Made by a program: the position numbers and the translations under genes. From Clostridium_I sp047718555 (lineage in GTDB: Bacteria; Bacillota; Clostridia; Clostridiales; Clostridiaceae), in contig NZ_JBDNRK010000018.1 in NCBI RefSeq assembly GCF_047718555.1, positions 5,840 to 69,839 on the forward strand: a DNA stretch of 64,000 bases. The letters run 5' to 3'. Positions 34,821 to 42,558 of this stretch are shown in pieces. Below the pieces are notes generated by a model. That model ran no database searches. It saw only the letters and a list, made by a program, of their open reading frames with translations, and was not told the DNA's origin. The number at the start of each line of letters is the position of its first letter. Within the stretch, counting starts at the first letter, position 1.

Positions 34821-35675
34821 GTGAATTACAATAAGCGAGAAAGCATAATAGGCTATATTTTCGCAGCTCCATCCATAATAGGATTTCTGTTATTCTTTGG
34901 AATTCCTTTCATAATAAGTTTGGTGTATTGTTTTACACAAGGAGCTGGAAATGTAGAGTATGTTGGTTTTAAAAATTTTATAGATTTATTTAATAATAGC
35001 GCCTTTCAATTAGCAGTTAAAAATACATTGTTATTTAATTTAATAAGTGTACCATTAGTTATTATAATATCTTTAGGAATCACTATTATTTTGAATAGTA
35101 AGATAAAAAGAGGTTCCTTCTTTAGAACGGTATTAACTTTACCACTGGTTATTCCTGTAGCCTCTGTAGTGCTTGTATGGCAGATATTCTTTGCTCATAC
35201 AGGTACTGTTAATCAGCTGCTTTCTAAACTAGGTATTGTTGGACCGGATTATCTTAGTACAGGCTGGTCATTTTTTATTCTTGTTTTACTTTATGTATGG
35301 AAAAATTGCGGCTACAATATGATAATATTTCTTGCAGGACTAAACAATGTACCAAAGGAATACTATGAGGCAGCAGCCATTGACGGCTATGGAAAGGTGG
35401 GCATTTTTTTTAATATTACTTTACCGTTAATAGTTCCCACCATATTCTTTGTATTTATAATTTCACTTATAAATTCATTGAAAATTTATAGAGAGGCCTA
35501 CCTGCTTTCAGGACAATATCCTGATTCGAGCATTTATATGCTGCAGCATTTTATAAACAATAATTTTGCCAATTTAAATTATCAAAGACTTTCCACTGCA
35601 TCAGTTATAGTTTTTATTTTTATATCAATTTCCATTTATTTTTTATTTAAATTGCAGAACAAATATGATGTATAA
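34821..35675 (+). CDS. ABC transporter permease, MalF-like
   Basis: A 284-residue membrane protein with six hydrophobic segments. The EAA loop is visible as EYYEAAAIDGYGKVGIFFNITLPLIVPT (about 180-207), the docking site for the ATPase. The N-terminus (SIIGYIFAAPSIIGFLLFFGIPF) is typical of sugar permease subunit 1. GTG start with GGGAGG upstream. It pairs with the next permease. The window contains no cognate ATPase. Confidence 0.9.
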   Translation: MNYNKRESIIGYIFAAPSIIGFLLFFGIPFIISLVYCFTQGAGNVEYVGFKNFIDLFNNSAFQLAVKNTLLFNLISVPLVIIISLGITIILNSKIKRGSFFRTVLTLPLVIPVASVVLVWQIFFAHTGTVNQLLSKLGIVGPDYLSTGWSFFILVLLYVWKNCGYNMIIFLAGLNNVPKEYYEAAAIDGYGKVGIFFNITLPLIVPTIFFVFIISLINSLKIYREAYLLSGQYPDSSIYMLQHFINNNFANLNYQRLSTASVIVFIFISISIYFLFKLQNKYDV

Positions 35676-35687
35676 GGAATGATGATC

Positions 35688-36524
35688 ATGATAAAAGAAA
35701 TAAAAGAAAATATATTTTTAAAAGTAATTAAATACTTAATCTTAATTATTTTTACTGTCTGTGCCTTACTGCCAGTAGTATATATGATCTCTAGTTCATT
35801 TATGGGTATGGCACAAGTTAATCAATCACTTTCAGATTATAGCTTTCATATTGTTCCAGACTCCTTTACACTAATTCAATATTATGAAGTTTTTCTTAGA
35901 AGTCCTGAATTTTTATTGAAATTTTGGAATTCTATAATACTTACACTACCTACAGTCATTGGACAAATAGTAATATCTGTTTTAGGAGCTTATGCTTTTG
36001 CAAAGATAAAATTTCCATTTAATAAACCTATATTTTTTATGTTTATTTTACTTATGCTAATGCCCTATCAGGTAACTCTTATACCAATATATATTATTCT
36101 CAAAAAGATGAATCTAGTAGGGAGCTATGCTTCAGTAATACTTCCAGGAATGTTTTCAACCTTTGGTGTATTCTTATTAACACAGTTTATAAAAGCTATT
36201 CCGGATGAACAGTGTCAGTCTGCAAAGGTTGATGGAGCTAATCATATTCAAATATTATTTAAAATTATATTGCCTCAATGCAAAGGTGCTGTGGCTTCGC
36301 TTGCCATACTCAGCTTTTTAGATAACTGGAATATGATAGAACAGCCTTTAATTTTGCTGGAAAATACAAAACAACCAATGTCTATTTTTTTATCACAAAT
36401 TAATCAAACAGAACTTAGAGTAGCTTTTGCAGCAGGAGTACTATTTATGATTCCATCAATACTTATATTCTTAAAAGGGGAAAAAGAACTGATGGAAGGA
36501 ATACAGCATCTTGATTTAAAATAG
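35688..36524 (+). CDS. ABC transporter permease, MalG-like
   Basis: Second permease subunit, about 278 residues with six membrane segments. The EAA loop is present as DEQCQSAKVDGANHIQILFKIILPQCKGAV, with a Gln-Ser-Ala start in place of the usual E-A-A. The ATG at 35688 is preferred because AAGGA lies 9 nt before it; two earlier ATGs are too close. It follows the MalF-like gene after 12 bp. Confidence 0.88.
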   Translation: MIKEIKENIFLKVIKYLILIIFTVCALLPVVYMISSSFMGMAQVNQSLSDYSFHIVPDSFTLIQYYEVFLRSPEFLLKFWNSIILTLPTVIGQIVISVLGAYAFAKIKFPFNKPIFFMFILLMLMPYQVTLIPIYIILKKMNLVGSYASVILPGMFSTFGVFLLTQFIKAIPDEQCQSAKVDGANHIQILFKIILPQCKGAVASLAILSFLDNWNMIEQPLILLENTKQPMSIFLSQINQTELRVAFAAGVLFMIPSILIFLKGEKELMEGIQHLDLK

Positions 36525-36534
36525 GAGGATTTAT

Positions 36535-37647
36535 ATGAATAAAAGAAATAAGATTATTAATATAATTATTATAATTTTCATTAGCATTATAGTTTTCTGC
36601 ACATATTTTTCTAAAACAATAAAAAATATGCTGCTTCCTGAAGTTAGTGTGGTTACTTTAAAGTCAGGGACCATAGGAAATAATTATCAGACAGAAGGAA
36701 CTATAAAATATGCAAATACTCACAAAATTTATGCTATGAATAATTGGAATGTTAAAGACGTTCTTGTAAAGATAAATCAAGAGGTTAAAAGGAGAGACGT
36801 TTTAGCCAAAGTAGATAATGATGCAATAACTTTAAGTGAAAGAGAAGAAAAAGCAACAATAATAAACCTTCAAAATCAAATAGAAGCTTTAAAAAATACA
36901 CCTAATCCTGATCAGAATAAGATTAATGAATATCAATTTCAATTGGATACGGAGAATATGAAATATAAACAGATTCGCAATGGATTAACTTCAGATGGAA
37001 GTATATTGTCAGACATAGATGGTAAAATAGTAGCTATAAATTCACAAAATGGAGCTCAAAATCCATCCTCTAATAAATCATCAAATAGTAGTACAGTAGC
37101 AGGTAATAATGCATTGTTTGAAATTGCAGGCAGCCAGCCTGATTTTCTCGTTAATTGGACTAATACTTCTAATGATGCAAAAAATATTGCAGTAGGTGAT
37201 AAAGTAAACATTATAGCCTCCAGCAGTGACAATAATAATTCAGCAAAGCAATTAACTGCCAACGTTTTACAAAAACAATATAATGATCAAACAAATCAAT
37301 ATGAATTTTCTGCTAGTATAGATGGTAAACCCAATCTTAAAGAAGATGATAATGTTACTATAAGTACTATAGACAATACAAAAAGATATGATAGCGTAAT
37401 ACCAAAAAGTTGTTTAAGTCAAGAAAATGGTTTGGATTATATATTTGTTGTGAATCAGAAAGGTGGAGCATTAGGATTCTATGAATATGTTCAAAAAGTT
37501 CAAGTACAGGTGGTAGCTTCAGATGATGAAAATTGTTCTATTAAGCCCGCCAATGGAACATCAATATCAAGCAATCTTGGTATTGTCATGAGCACCTCCA
37601 AAGCTATAGATGACAATTCAGAAGTTAAATTAGATACAGGAAATTAG
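36535..37647 (+). CDS. HlyD/MacA-like periplasmic-adaptor-type protein
   Basis: A 370-residue protein with an N-terminal membrane helix (about 8-27), a barrel-sandwich lipoyl-like half (VLVKINQEVKRRDVLAKVDNDAI), a helical hairpin (about 100-145, EEKATIINLQNQIEALKN), the second lipoyl half (ILSDIDGKIVAINSQNG) and C-terminal beta-barrel regions. This is the fold of membrane fusion adaptors that work with MacB or FtsX-type ABC exporters. AGGAGG precedes the ATG, 10 bp after the permease. Adaptors are not normal in sugar-import operons. Confidence 0.8.
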   Translation: MNKRNKIINIIIIIFISIIVFCTYFSKTIKNMLLPEVSVVTLKSGTIGNNYQTEGTIKYANTHKIYAMNNWNVKDVLVKINQEVKRRDVLAKVDNDAITLSEREEKATIINLQNQIEALKNTPNPDQNKINEYQFQLDTENMKYKQIRNGLTSDGSILSDIDGKIVAINSQNGAQNPSSNKSSNSSTVAGNNALFEIAGSQPDFLVNWTNTSNDAKNIAVGDKVNIIASSSDNNNSAKQLTANVLQKQYNDQTNQYEFSASIDGKPNLKEDDNVTISTIDNTKRYDSVIPKSCLSQENGLDYIFVVNQKGGALGFYEYVQKVQVQVVASDDENCSIKPANGTSISSNLGIVMSTSKAIDDNSEVKLDTGN

Positions 37648-37660
37648 TAGAGGTGATTTT

Positions 37661-38881
37661 GTGAATATAAAAAGAATCATAAAGCTAAAATTTATAATAA
37701 GTTTGATTGTATTAATTATTCTGATTATATTTAGTACTTATTTTAATTTAAATTTAAACAAAAATGTTTCTAATATATTGGAATACAAAAAAACAAATAA
37801 AAGTTTAAGCACAAATGACAATGGCATAACCTTCGCAGAACTTAATAAGGTAAAGGAAAAATATAAAGAATTTACCTTTACAGGCTACAAGGAAACTCTG
37901 TGTGATGTAAAGAATAAATACGGCAATTCACCTGGTAAAAAAATAAAAACAAAAATGGTGTTAACAGATGAAAACTATTTTAGTTTATATCCTTATAAAA
38001 TGATAGAAGGTGGCAAAATTGACTTCTTATCCGTAGAAAACGGAAACAAGGTCGCAGTAATAAGTGATATTTTAGCCAATAATCTATTTAAAAGCACTAA
38101 AGTAATTGGGGACATAATTACTTTAAATAATGAAAATTATAAAATTGTTGGAGTATACAAAGAAAATCAATCCTTTATTTACAGTACCTCAGAAGATGGC
38201 TATGAAAGGATATATGTTCCATATACCTCCTATACCACAAAGGATAAAAATCAAAGTTTATTTTTAGATATATTTTCAACTAGGGAAACAGTAAAAGTCA
38301 CTTATAAGAACATTAATAATAATTTGATTAGAACGCTGGGAGGAAACTTATCCTTATATAACATGATTAATTATACAACACTAAAGAAAATAAGTTTTCA
38401 GTATGCACAAATACTGTATTTTATAATAGGTATTTGTGGGATTATTTTTTTAATAAAAATAGCATTAAAATATTTTAAAGTCCTAACAGTATTTTTTAAA
38501 GAGAAACTTAAAACTAATTATTTTAGTCAGATATTAATAAATAATAAGAAGGAAATTTTGTTTACTTCTTCAAAGATACTATTATGTTTAGCCAGTATAG
38601 TTATAATTTTTAATCTAATAAAATTTAATATAACTATTGATAATAAATACCTGCCAAATGACAATGTTTTCGATATAAGTTTTTATAGAAAAACTATTAT
38701 AGATAATATGCAGCTTAGAAATGCCAATGAAAGTGGCTTTAGTAATGTTTATGACAGATATATAACTGATGTAACTAACATAGAAAAGATAATTCTTTTA
38801 GGAGAAATAATAACTTTTGTTATTCTTATCATAGATGGAAGATTATTATTAATGGTAAAAACAAAAAGAAAGCAAGAATGA
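37661..38881 (+). CDS. MacB/FtsX-like permease with extracytoplasmic core domain
   Basis: A 406-residue membrane protein. An N-terminal helix (about 10-29) is followed by a MacB-type extracytoplasmic domain (about 60-235, with NYFSLYPYKMIEGGKIDF and NKVAVISDILANNLF ... IGDIITLNNENYKIVGVYKE). Then come helices at about 252-272 and 303-322 and a last one near 380-400. It resembles MacB permeases without their ATPase domain and appears to have three helices after the core. GTG start with GAGGTG upstream. It is the last gene of the operon. Confidence 0.75.
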   Translation: MNIKRIIKLKFIISLIVLIILIIFSTYFNLNLNKNVSNILEYKKTNKSLSTNDNGITFAELNKVKEKYKEFTFTGYKETLCDVKNKYGNSPGKKIKTKMVLTDENYFSLYPYKMIEGGKIDFLSVENGNKVAVISDILANNLFKSTKVIGDIITLNNENYKIVGVYKENQSFIYSTSEDGYERIYVPYTSYTTKDKNQSLFLDIFSTRETVKVTYKNINNNLIRTLGGNLSLYNMINYTTLKKISFQYAQILYFIIGICGIIFLIKIALKYFKVLTVFFKEKLKTNYFSQILINNKKEILFTSSKILLCLASIVIIFNLIKFNITIDNKYLPNDNVFDISFYRKTIIDNMQLRNANESGFSNVYDRYITDVTNIEKIILLGEIITFVILIIDGRLLLMVKTKRKQE

Positions 38882-38962
38882 ATAATAGAATTTTAATTAT
38901 AAAAAGAGCTCTTTAAAAATTAGCTCAAAAATTCCTGTTAATAACTACTTTAGATTGTAATA

Positions 38963-39094
38963 TTACTCATTATTTTTATAAACCTTACATTTTAATGATA
39001 TTTCTTTATAGCGTAATTTAAAATTTTTACCTCTAATAGCAGATATAGCAATAAACCATACCATTATATTTAAAATTAATAAAATTATAAACAA
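38963..39094 (-). CDS. 43-residue membrane peptide (possible toxin-like)
   Basis: A TTG start at 39094 follows GGAGGTG by about 10 nt; the frame ends TAA at 38963-38965. One hydrophobic helix (FIILLILNIMVWFIAISAI, residues 2-20) is followed by a basic tail (RGKNFKLRYKEISLKCKVYK). It lies downstream of the toxin-like ORF on the same strand and has the same build. Real translation is uncertain. Confidence 0.4.
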   Translation of the reverse strand: MFIILLILNIMVWFIAISAIRGKNFKLRYKEISLKCKVYKNNE

Positions 39095-39134
39095 AATATT
39101 TTCACCTCCGTGTTTATTTTTTTAAATAATTTGA

Positions 39135-39232
39135 TATAATAAAGGTAAGGGAGCCATTGGCTTCAAGTGTTGATATAAATTTAATCGGAAGATAAGTAGC
39201 TGTAACTACTTATCTTCTTCTCTTTTGGAACC
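39135..39232 (+). ncRNA. Candidate antisense RNA of a type I toxin-antitoxin module
   Basis: A -10 TATAAT (39135-39140) implies an RNA starting near 39147 and running into the perfect hairpin GAAGATAAGTAG/CTACTTATCTTC (39189-39200 and 39207-39218) followed by TTCTCTTTT. It would overlap the 3' end of the toxin-like mRNA, as RatA overlaps txpA or SR4 overlaps bsrG. The -35 is poor. Confidence 0.45.
39189..39218. terminator. Bidirectional hairpin of the toxin-antitoxin-like module
   Basis: A perfect 12-bp stem (GAAGATAAGTAG with CTACTTATCTTC). It contains the end of the toxin-like frame. Confidence 0.7.
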
Positions 39233-39355
39233 TATCTTTAATTGCAAATCTTTTATCGTTAATTGTATTTCAATAGGGTGTTTAGAATTACATATTATAA
39301 TTAACCCAATCAGTACTGTTACTGATAAGATTACATCTCCCATGTATTTCTCCAT
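39206..39355 (-). CDS. 49-residue TxpA/holin-like toxin candidate
   Basis: An ATG at 39355 follows GGGGGTGAG at good spacing; TAG at 39206-39208. The peptide has an N-terminal membrane helix (VILSVTVLIGLIIIC, residues 8-22) and a polar tail (NSKHPIEIQLTIKDLQLKIG), a build close to TxpA and other type I toxins that damage the membrane. On the - strand an extended -10 (TGGTATAAT, 39460-39452) lies about 100 bp upstream with a structured leader (CTCCC ... GGGAG). The stop codon lies within the terminator hairpin shared with the antisense RNA. Confidence 0.6.
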   Translation of the reverse strand: MEKYMGDVILSVTVLIGLIIICNSKHPIEIQLTIKDLQLKIGSKREEDK

Positions 39356-39913
39356 AAGGCTCACCCCCTCATTGGTTACTTCCATTCACCAATAGCTCCC
39401 TATAGTGGGAGTGAACCTTCATATCAACTACACCAATAATTTTCATTTATTATTATACCATAAAATACATTTTATAATCTTTATTTTAGATTTATCTAAT
39501 TTTTCTTTTTTAATGTTATTTTTTAAATAAATAAGAATATTATAATACCTTGAGAGTTTTAACTAAATAATTTTGAATTTTATTATAAGAATATTATTTA
39601 TAACAAGATACTGTTTATCATCTTCTTTATTTATCAGTTAATTTCCAATTAAATTACCAGTAAAACAGATACCCTAAAACCTATAGTTGATAAATATTAT
39701 CATTTGATTATCAATAAGGCAGAATAGGTGAGAACCAAGTGTTTTTATATATACATATATTATAATAAATTAAAAATCAAATCTGTTGAAAATTTCAGCA
39801 AATAGAATTTCTAAAATTACATTTGATATGATCAACAAAAAACTTTTTTGATAAAAATTTATTTAAATTCAATATAATAATCACTTATAAAAGAAGGATT
39901 TTATCCCCCTCAC

Positions 39914-39947
39914 GTCGAATTATTTATGCGTAAAATAAGAATTTGAC
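39914..39947. promoter_or_regulatory. Imperfect dyad before the recombinase gene
   Basis: GTCGAATTATTTAT and ATAAGAATTTGAC form an imperfect inverted repeat 50 bp before the recombinase start. It may be an operator or leader structure. The rest of 39461-39995 is AT-rich with no other feature I can support. Confidence 0.3.
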
Positions 39948-39995
39948 GCAGTTAGATATAAAAAAAGATTTTATCTTATTTTTAGGAGGATTAAT

Positions 39996-40985
39996 ATGCA
40001 ATATAATATAAAAAATCTGTTTGATAGCACCATACCGAAACAAGTAAATGACTTTTTAAATTATTTAGGAACAATTCGAGGAAAATCAGAAAATACAATT
40101 TACAATTATAAAATTGATCTTATTTTATTTTTTCGTTTTTTAAAACTATACAAAGGTCAAGTAAAAAAAGACGAAGATTTTAACGAAATATTTATCGGAG
40201 ATATAGATGATGAATTCATTAAAAATATATCGCTTCCAGATTTATATGCTTTTATATCTTTTACAGAAAACTTTAGAAACAACAGCAATTATGCTCGTGC
40301 AAGAAAAGTTGCTACATTGAAATCTTTTTTTAAATATTTATCTACTAAAGCAAAAATACTAAAGGAAAATCCTACTTTAGAATTGGAATCTCCTAAGATT
40401 CACAGTAGAAATCCTATATATTTAAGTCTAGAACAAAGTAAAGAGCTTTTAAAAGCAGTTAAAGGTGAAAAATATGAGGAAAGGGATTATTGCATATTGA
40501 TTTTATTTTTAAATTGTGGAATGCGACTTTCAGAACTGATAGGAATAAATATATCAAAGATCAAAAATGATACCCTTTCAATCATAGGAAAAGGCAATAA
40601 AGAGAGAACTGTATATTTAAACCACATATGTATTCAAGCAATTAAGAATTATATGATAGTACGAAATGAGCAGCTACCAAAGGTGCTAGAGGAAGACAAG
40701 GACGCTCTTTTTTTAAGTAGAAATAATAAAAGAATAAGTAAAAGAACCGTAGAAATTACAGTGAAAAAATACATAAAAAAAGCTAATTTAGATTCTGACA
40801 AATATACTCCTCATAAATTAAGGCATACAGCAGCTACTCTTATGTATAAGTATGGTGATGTTGATATAAGAAGCCTTCAGCAAATACTAGGTCACGAAAG
40901 TGTATCTACTACTCAGATATATACTCATGTAGATGATGAAAAATTGCGGGAAGCTGTTAAATCTAATCCACTAAATGACTTATAA
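39996..40985 (+). CDS. XerC/XerD-type tyrosine recombinase
   Basis: A 329-residue site-specific recombinase. The N-terminal SAM-like DNA-binding domain (about 14-120) has FLNYLGTIRGKSENTIYNYKIDL. The catalytic domain has Arg in NCGMRLSELIGI (about 175), Lys in GKGNKERTVYL, HKLRH (about 273-277), LGHESVSTTQIYTHV with the His and the nucleophilic Tyr (about 308). The length is slightly above XerC/D. AGGAGG precedes the ATG. It lies 0.8 kb from a dif-like site and close to lexA, so a chromosome-dimer role is plausible; an element-borne integrase is the alternative. Confidence 0.9.
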   Translation: MQYNIKNLFDSTIPKQVNDFLNYLGTIRGKSENTIYNYKIDLILFFRFLKLYKGQVKKDEDFNEIFIGDIDDEFIKNISLPDLYAFISFTENFRNNSNYARARKVATLKSFFKYLSTKAKILKENPTLELESPKIHSRNPIYLSLEQSKELLKAVKGEKYEERDYCILILFLNCGMRLSELIGINISKIKNDTLSIIGKGNKERTVYLNHICIQAIKNYMIVRNEQLPKVLEEDKDALFLSRNNKRISKRTVEITVKKYIKKANLDSDKYTPHKLRHTAATLMYKYGDVDIRSLQQILGHESVSTTQIYTHVDDEKLREAVKSNPLNDL

Positions 40986-40987
40986 AA

Positions 40988-41027
40988 AAATCACCATATT
41001 ATAATTATTTAATATGGTGATTTTTTA
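40988..41027 (+). terminator. Terminator of the recombinase gene
   Basis: AAATCACCATATT pairs with AATATGGTGATTT, then TTTTATT. Confidence 0.85.
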
Positions 41028-41211
41028 TTCACGATACTATACTCTCTTGTTTAACATTTCCTTTTGCTATACTTAATCCTAAATTAATTAATTCATGTTG
41101 CGTGAACTTTAATTTTATTCCATTATATTTAATAATATAGCCCTATTTTTTTATTTCCATTTTAGCATGAATTTATCCTATTTTTCTAAATAAATTTTAT
41201 TCTTGATGTCA

Positions 41212-41628
41212 TTATTTTTGTTTTTTAATAACAAAAAATCCAGGAAATCTTTCTTCAACAACCCTATCTCTCTTCTCTTCATCATCTGACTCTATTACTT
41301 CTCGTAGTCCATCAATATCATCTATTAATTCTATATCAAATGGAAGATCATCTTTTTCATCTCTTATATAATCATCATCGTAATCATTTAATAATTCTGC
41401 ATTTTCGCCATCTTTATCGTCATCAAGATCATAGCCTTGTTCTTGTATCTTTTTTATTTCTTCTGGATCTTCAATAATTCCATCTATCAAAATTGATTTC
41501 TTATCACGATCTAAATCAAGACATTTACCACAATTATTACAGGTTTTGCTTTTATCTAAATCGCATTTATCGCAATCACCGCAATCAGTACATTGAAGTG
41601 TTGAATCAAAAATACACATTTTACTCAT
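41212..41628 (-). CDS. Cys-rich acidic protein of unknown function
   Basis: A 138-residue protein with seven Cys in CxxC spacing near the N-terminus (CTDCGDCDKCDLDKSKTCNNCGKC, starting about residue 13), able to bind zinc or an Fe-S cluster, followed by a strongly acidic middle (DDDKDGENAELLNDYDDDY) and a short basic end VIKKQK. No family name comes to mind. GGAAGG lies about 12 nt upstream of the ATG. It is the first - strand gene after the strand switch. Confidence 0.7.
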   Translation of the reverse strand: MSKMCIFDSTLQCTDCGDCDKCDLDKSKTCNNCGKCLDLDRDKKSILIDGIIEDPEEIKKIQEQGYDLDDDKDGENAELLNDYDDDYIRDEKDDLPFDIELIDDIDGLREVIESDDEEKRDRVVEERFPGFFVIKKQK

Positions 41629-41768
41629 ACTATATATTTATCCTTCCTTACTTTAAATTTAAACAATAACATTAACTATAGCATATATATTAGTAAGTAT
41701 CAATGATTTTTATGTATTTTCATAAATTGTTTTTTATTTTGAAGTTTTAATTAGTTGTCATAATTATT

Positions 41769-41796
41769 ACTTTACATAATATTTAGTATGTAAAGT
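41769..41796 (+). other. dif-like 28-bp site, copy 2 (probable terminus)
   Basis: Arms ACTTTACATAA and GTATGTAAAGT around TATTTA, the layout of a Xer site, with 21 of 28 bases as in the remembered B. subtilis dif. It lies inside a longer perfect palindrome (17-bp arms, 41762-41778 and 41787-41803) followed by TTTTTTAT, so a terminator function is the alternative. It sits where gene direction switches from + to -. Confidence 0.5.
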
Positions 41797-41826
41797 AATA
41801 ATTTTTTATAAAAAAATACCGCTTAA

Positions 41827-41958
41827 TTACAGTACTATTTCAGATAACTTTTTCGCTATTTTTTCATTACCAAGTTTATTTAAATGTAATCCATCAATAT
41901 AATACGTAAGATCAACTTCTCCATTTTCTTTATAAAACATAGAATTAAAATCTAAAAC
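41827..41958 (-). pseudogene. SGNH hydrolase, C-terminal remnant
   Basis: The - strand encodes the last 43 residues of a GDSL/SGNH esterase: LDFNSMFYKENGEVDL, then YYIDGLHLNKLGNEKIAKKL with the catalytic Asp and His (DGLHLN). The N-terminal part is missing. An intact SGNH hydrolase lies at 44390. Confidence 0.7.
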
Positions 41959-42360
41959 CTTTAGCTAATAAAGCAGCTTCACCAATAGTAGGATGTTCAT
42001 GTACTGTTAATACCTCATCATATTTTTTATCCGCAATAAATTTTATAATACCACCAGTTTCACCCATTATAAGAGATTTTCCATTTGCAACCAAAGGAAA
42101 CTTATCAACTTTATAATTAATACCCTTTTGCTTAGCCTGTTCCTCTGTTTATAATCACTAGACTCTTAGGATTATTTTCTAAATTTAAAGCTCCTGTGAT
42201 GTCAATTACTCCTGTCAATTTACTTCCTTCAACAGGAGGTATAAAAGGTACTGATCCTTATGAAATTATAGCATTATCAAACTTTATTTTTCACTTGAAC
42301 TATCCAGTTTAGATATTACCAAACTATCCTTTGCTTCAATATTTACAATCTATTTTTGGG
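41959..42360 (-). pseudogene. Dihydrolipoamide dehydrogenase remnant
   Basis: Scattered fragments in order along the - strand: DNAIIS, a stop, GSVPFIPPVEGSKLTGVIDITGALNLENNPKSLVII, then EEQAKQKGINYKVDKFPLVANGKSLIMGETGGIIKFIADKKYDEVL, joined directly to HEHPTIGEA. The NAD domain and the interface are deleted and the frame shifts several times. Confidence 0.75.
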
Positions 42361-42473
42361 AAAATAACTTTCAAAATGGGAATAATTTTCTCAATTTCCC
42401 ATTCTGAGAGTTACTCTTGTCTTAATAAAAACTATAAATTTTTATTATATTGCAATGACTAAAATTACTTGCT

Positions 42474-42550
42474 TTTATCCGATGACTACCCACTTTAACG
42501 TTCCCCATTACCTACGCCATACTTAGAAGTTGTGACTTGTGGGATGTACA
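42474..42550 (+). repeat. Structured repeat family S, degraded copy
   Basis: Starts TTTATCCGATGACTACCCAC like the copies at 9430 and 55076; the CCCAC is matched by GTGGG at 42538. The right end has decayed. It abuts the 3' end of the DUF2207 gene. Confidence 0.5.
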
Positions 42551-42558
42551 CAATTAAC

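Noticed and set aside
2047..41796. The 39.7-kb interval as a prophage or conjugative element
   Set aside because: No capsid, tail, portal, relaxase, coupling or T4SS genes. Only the paired sites and one recombinase support mobility.
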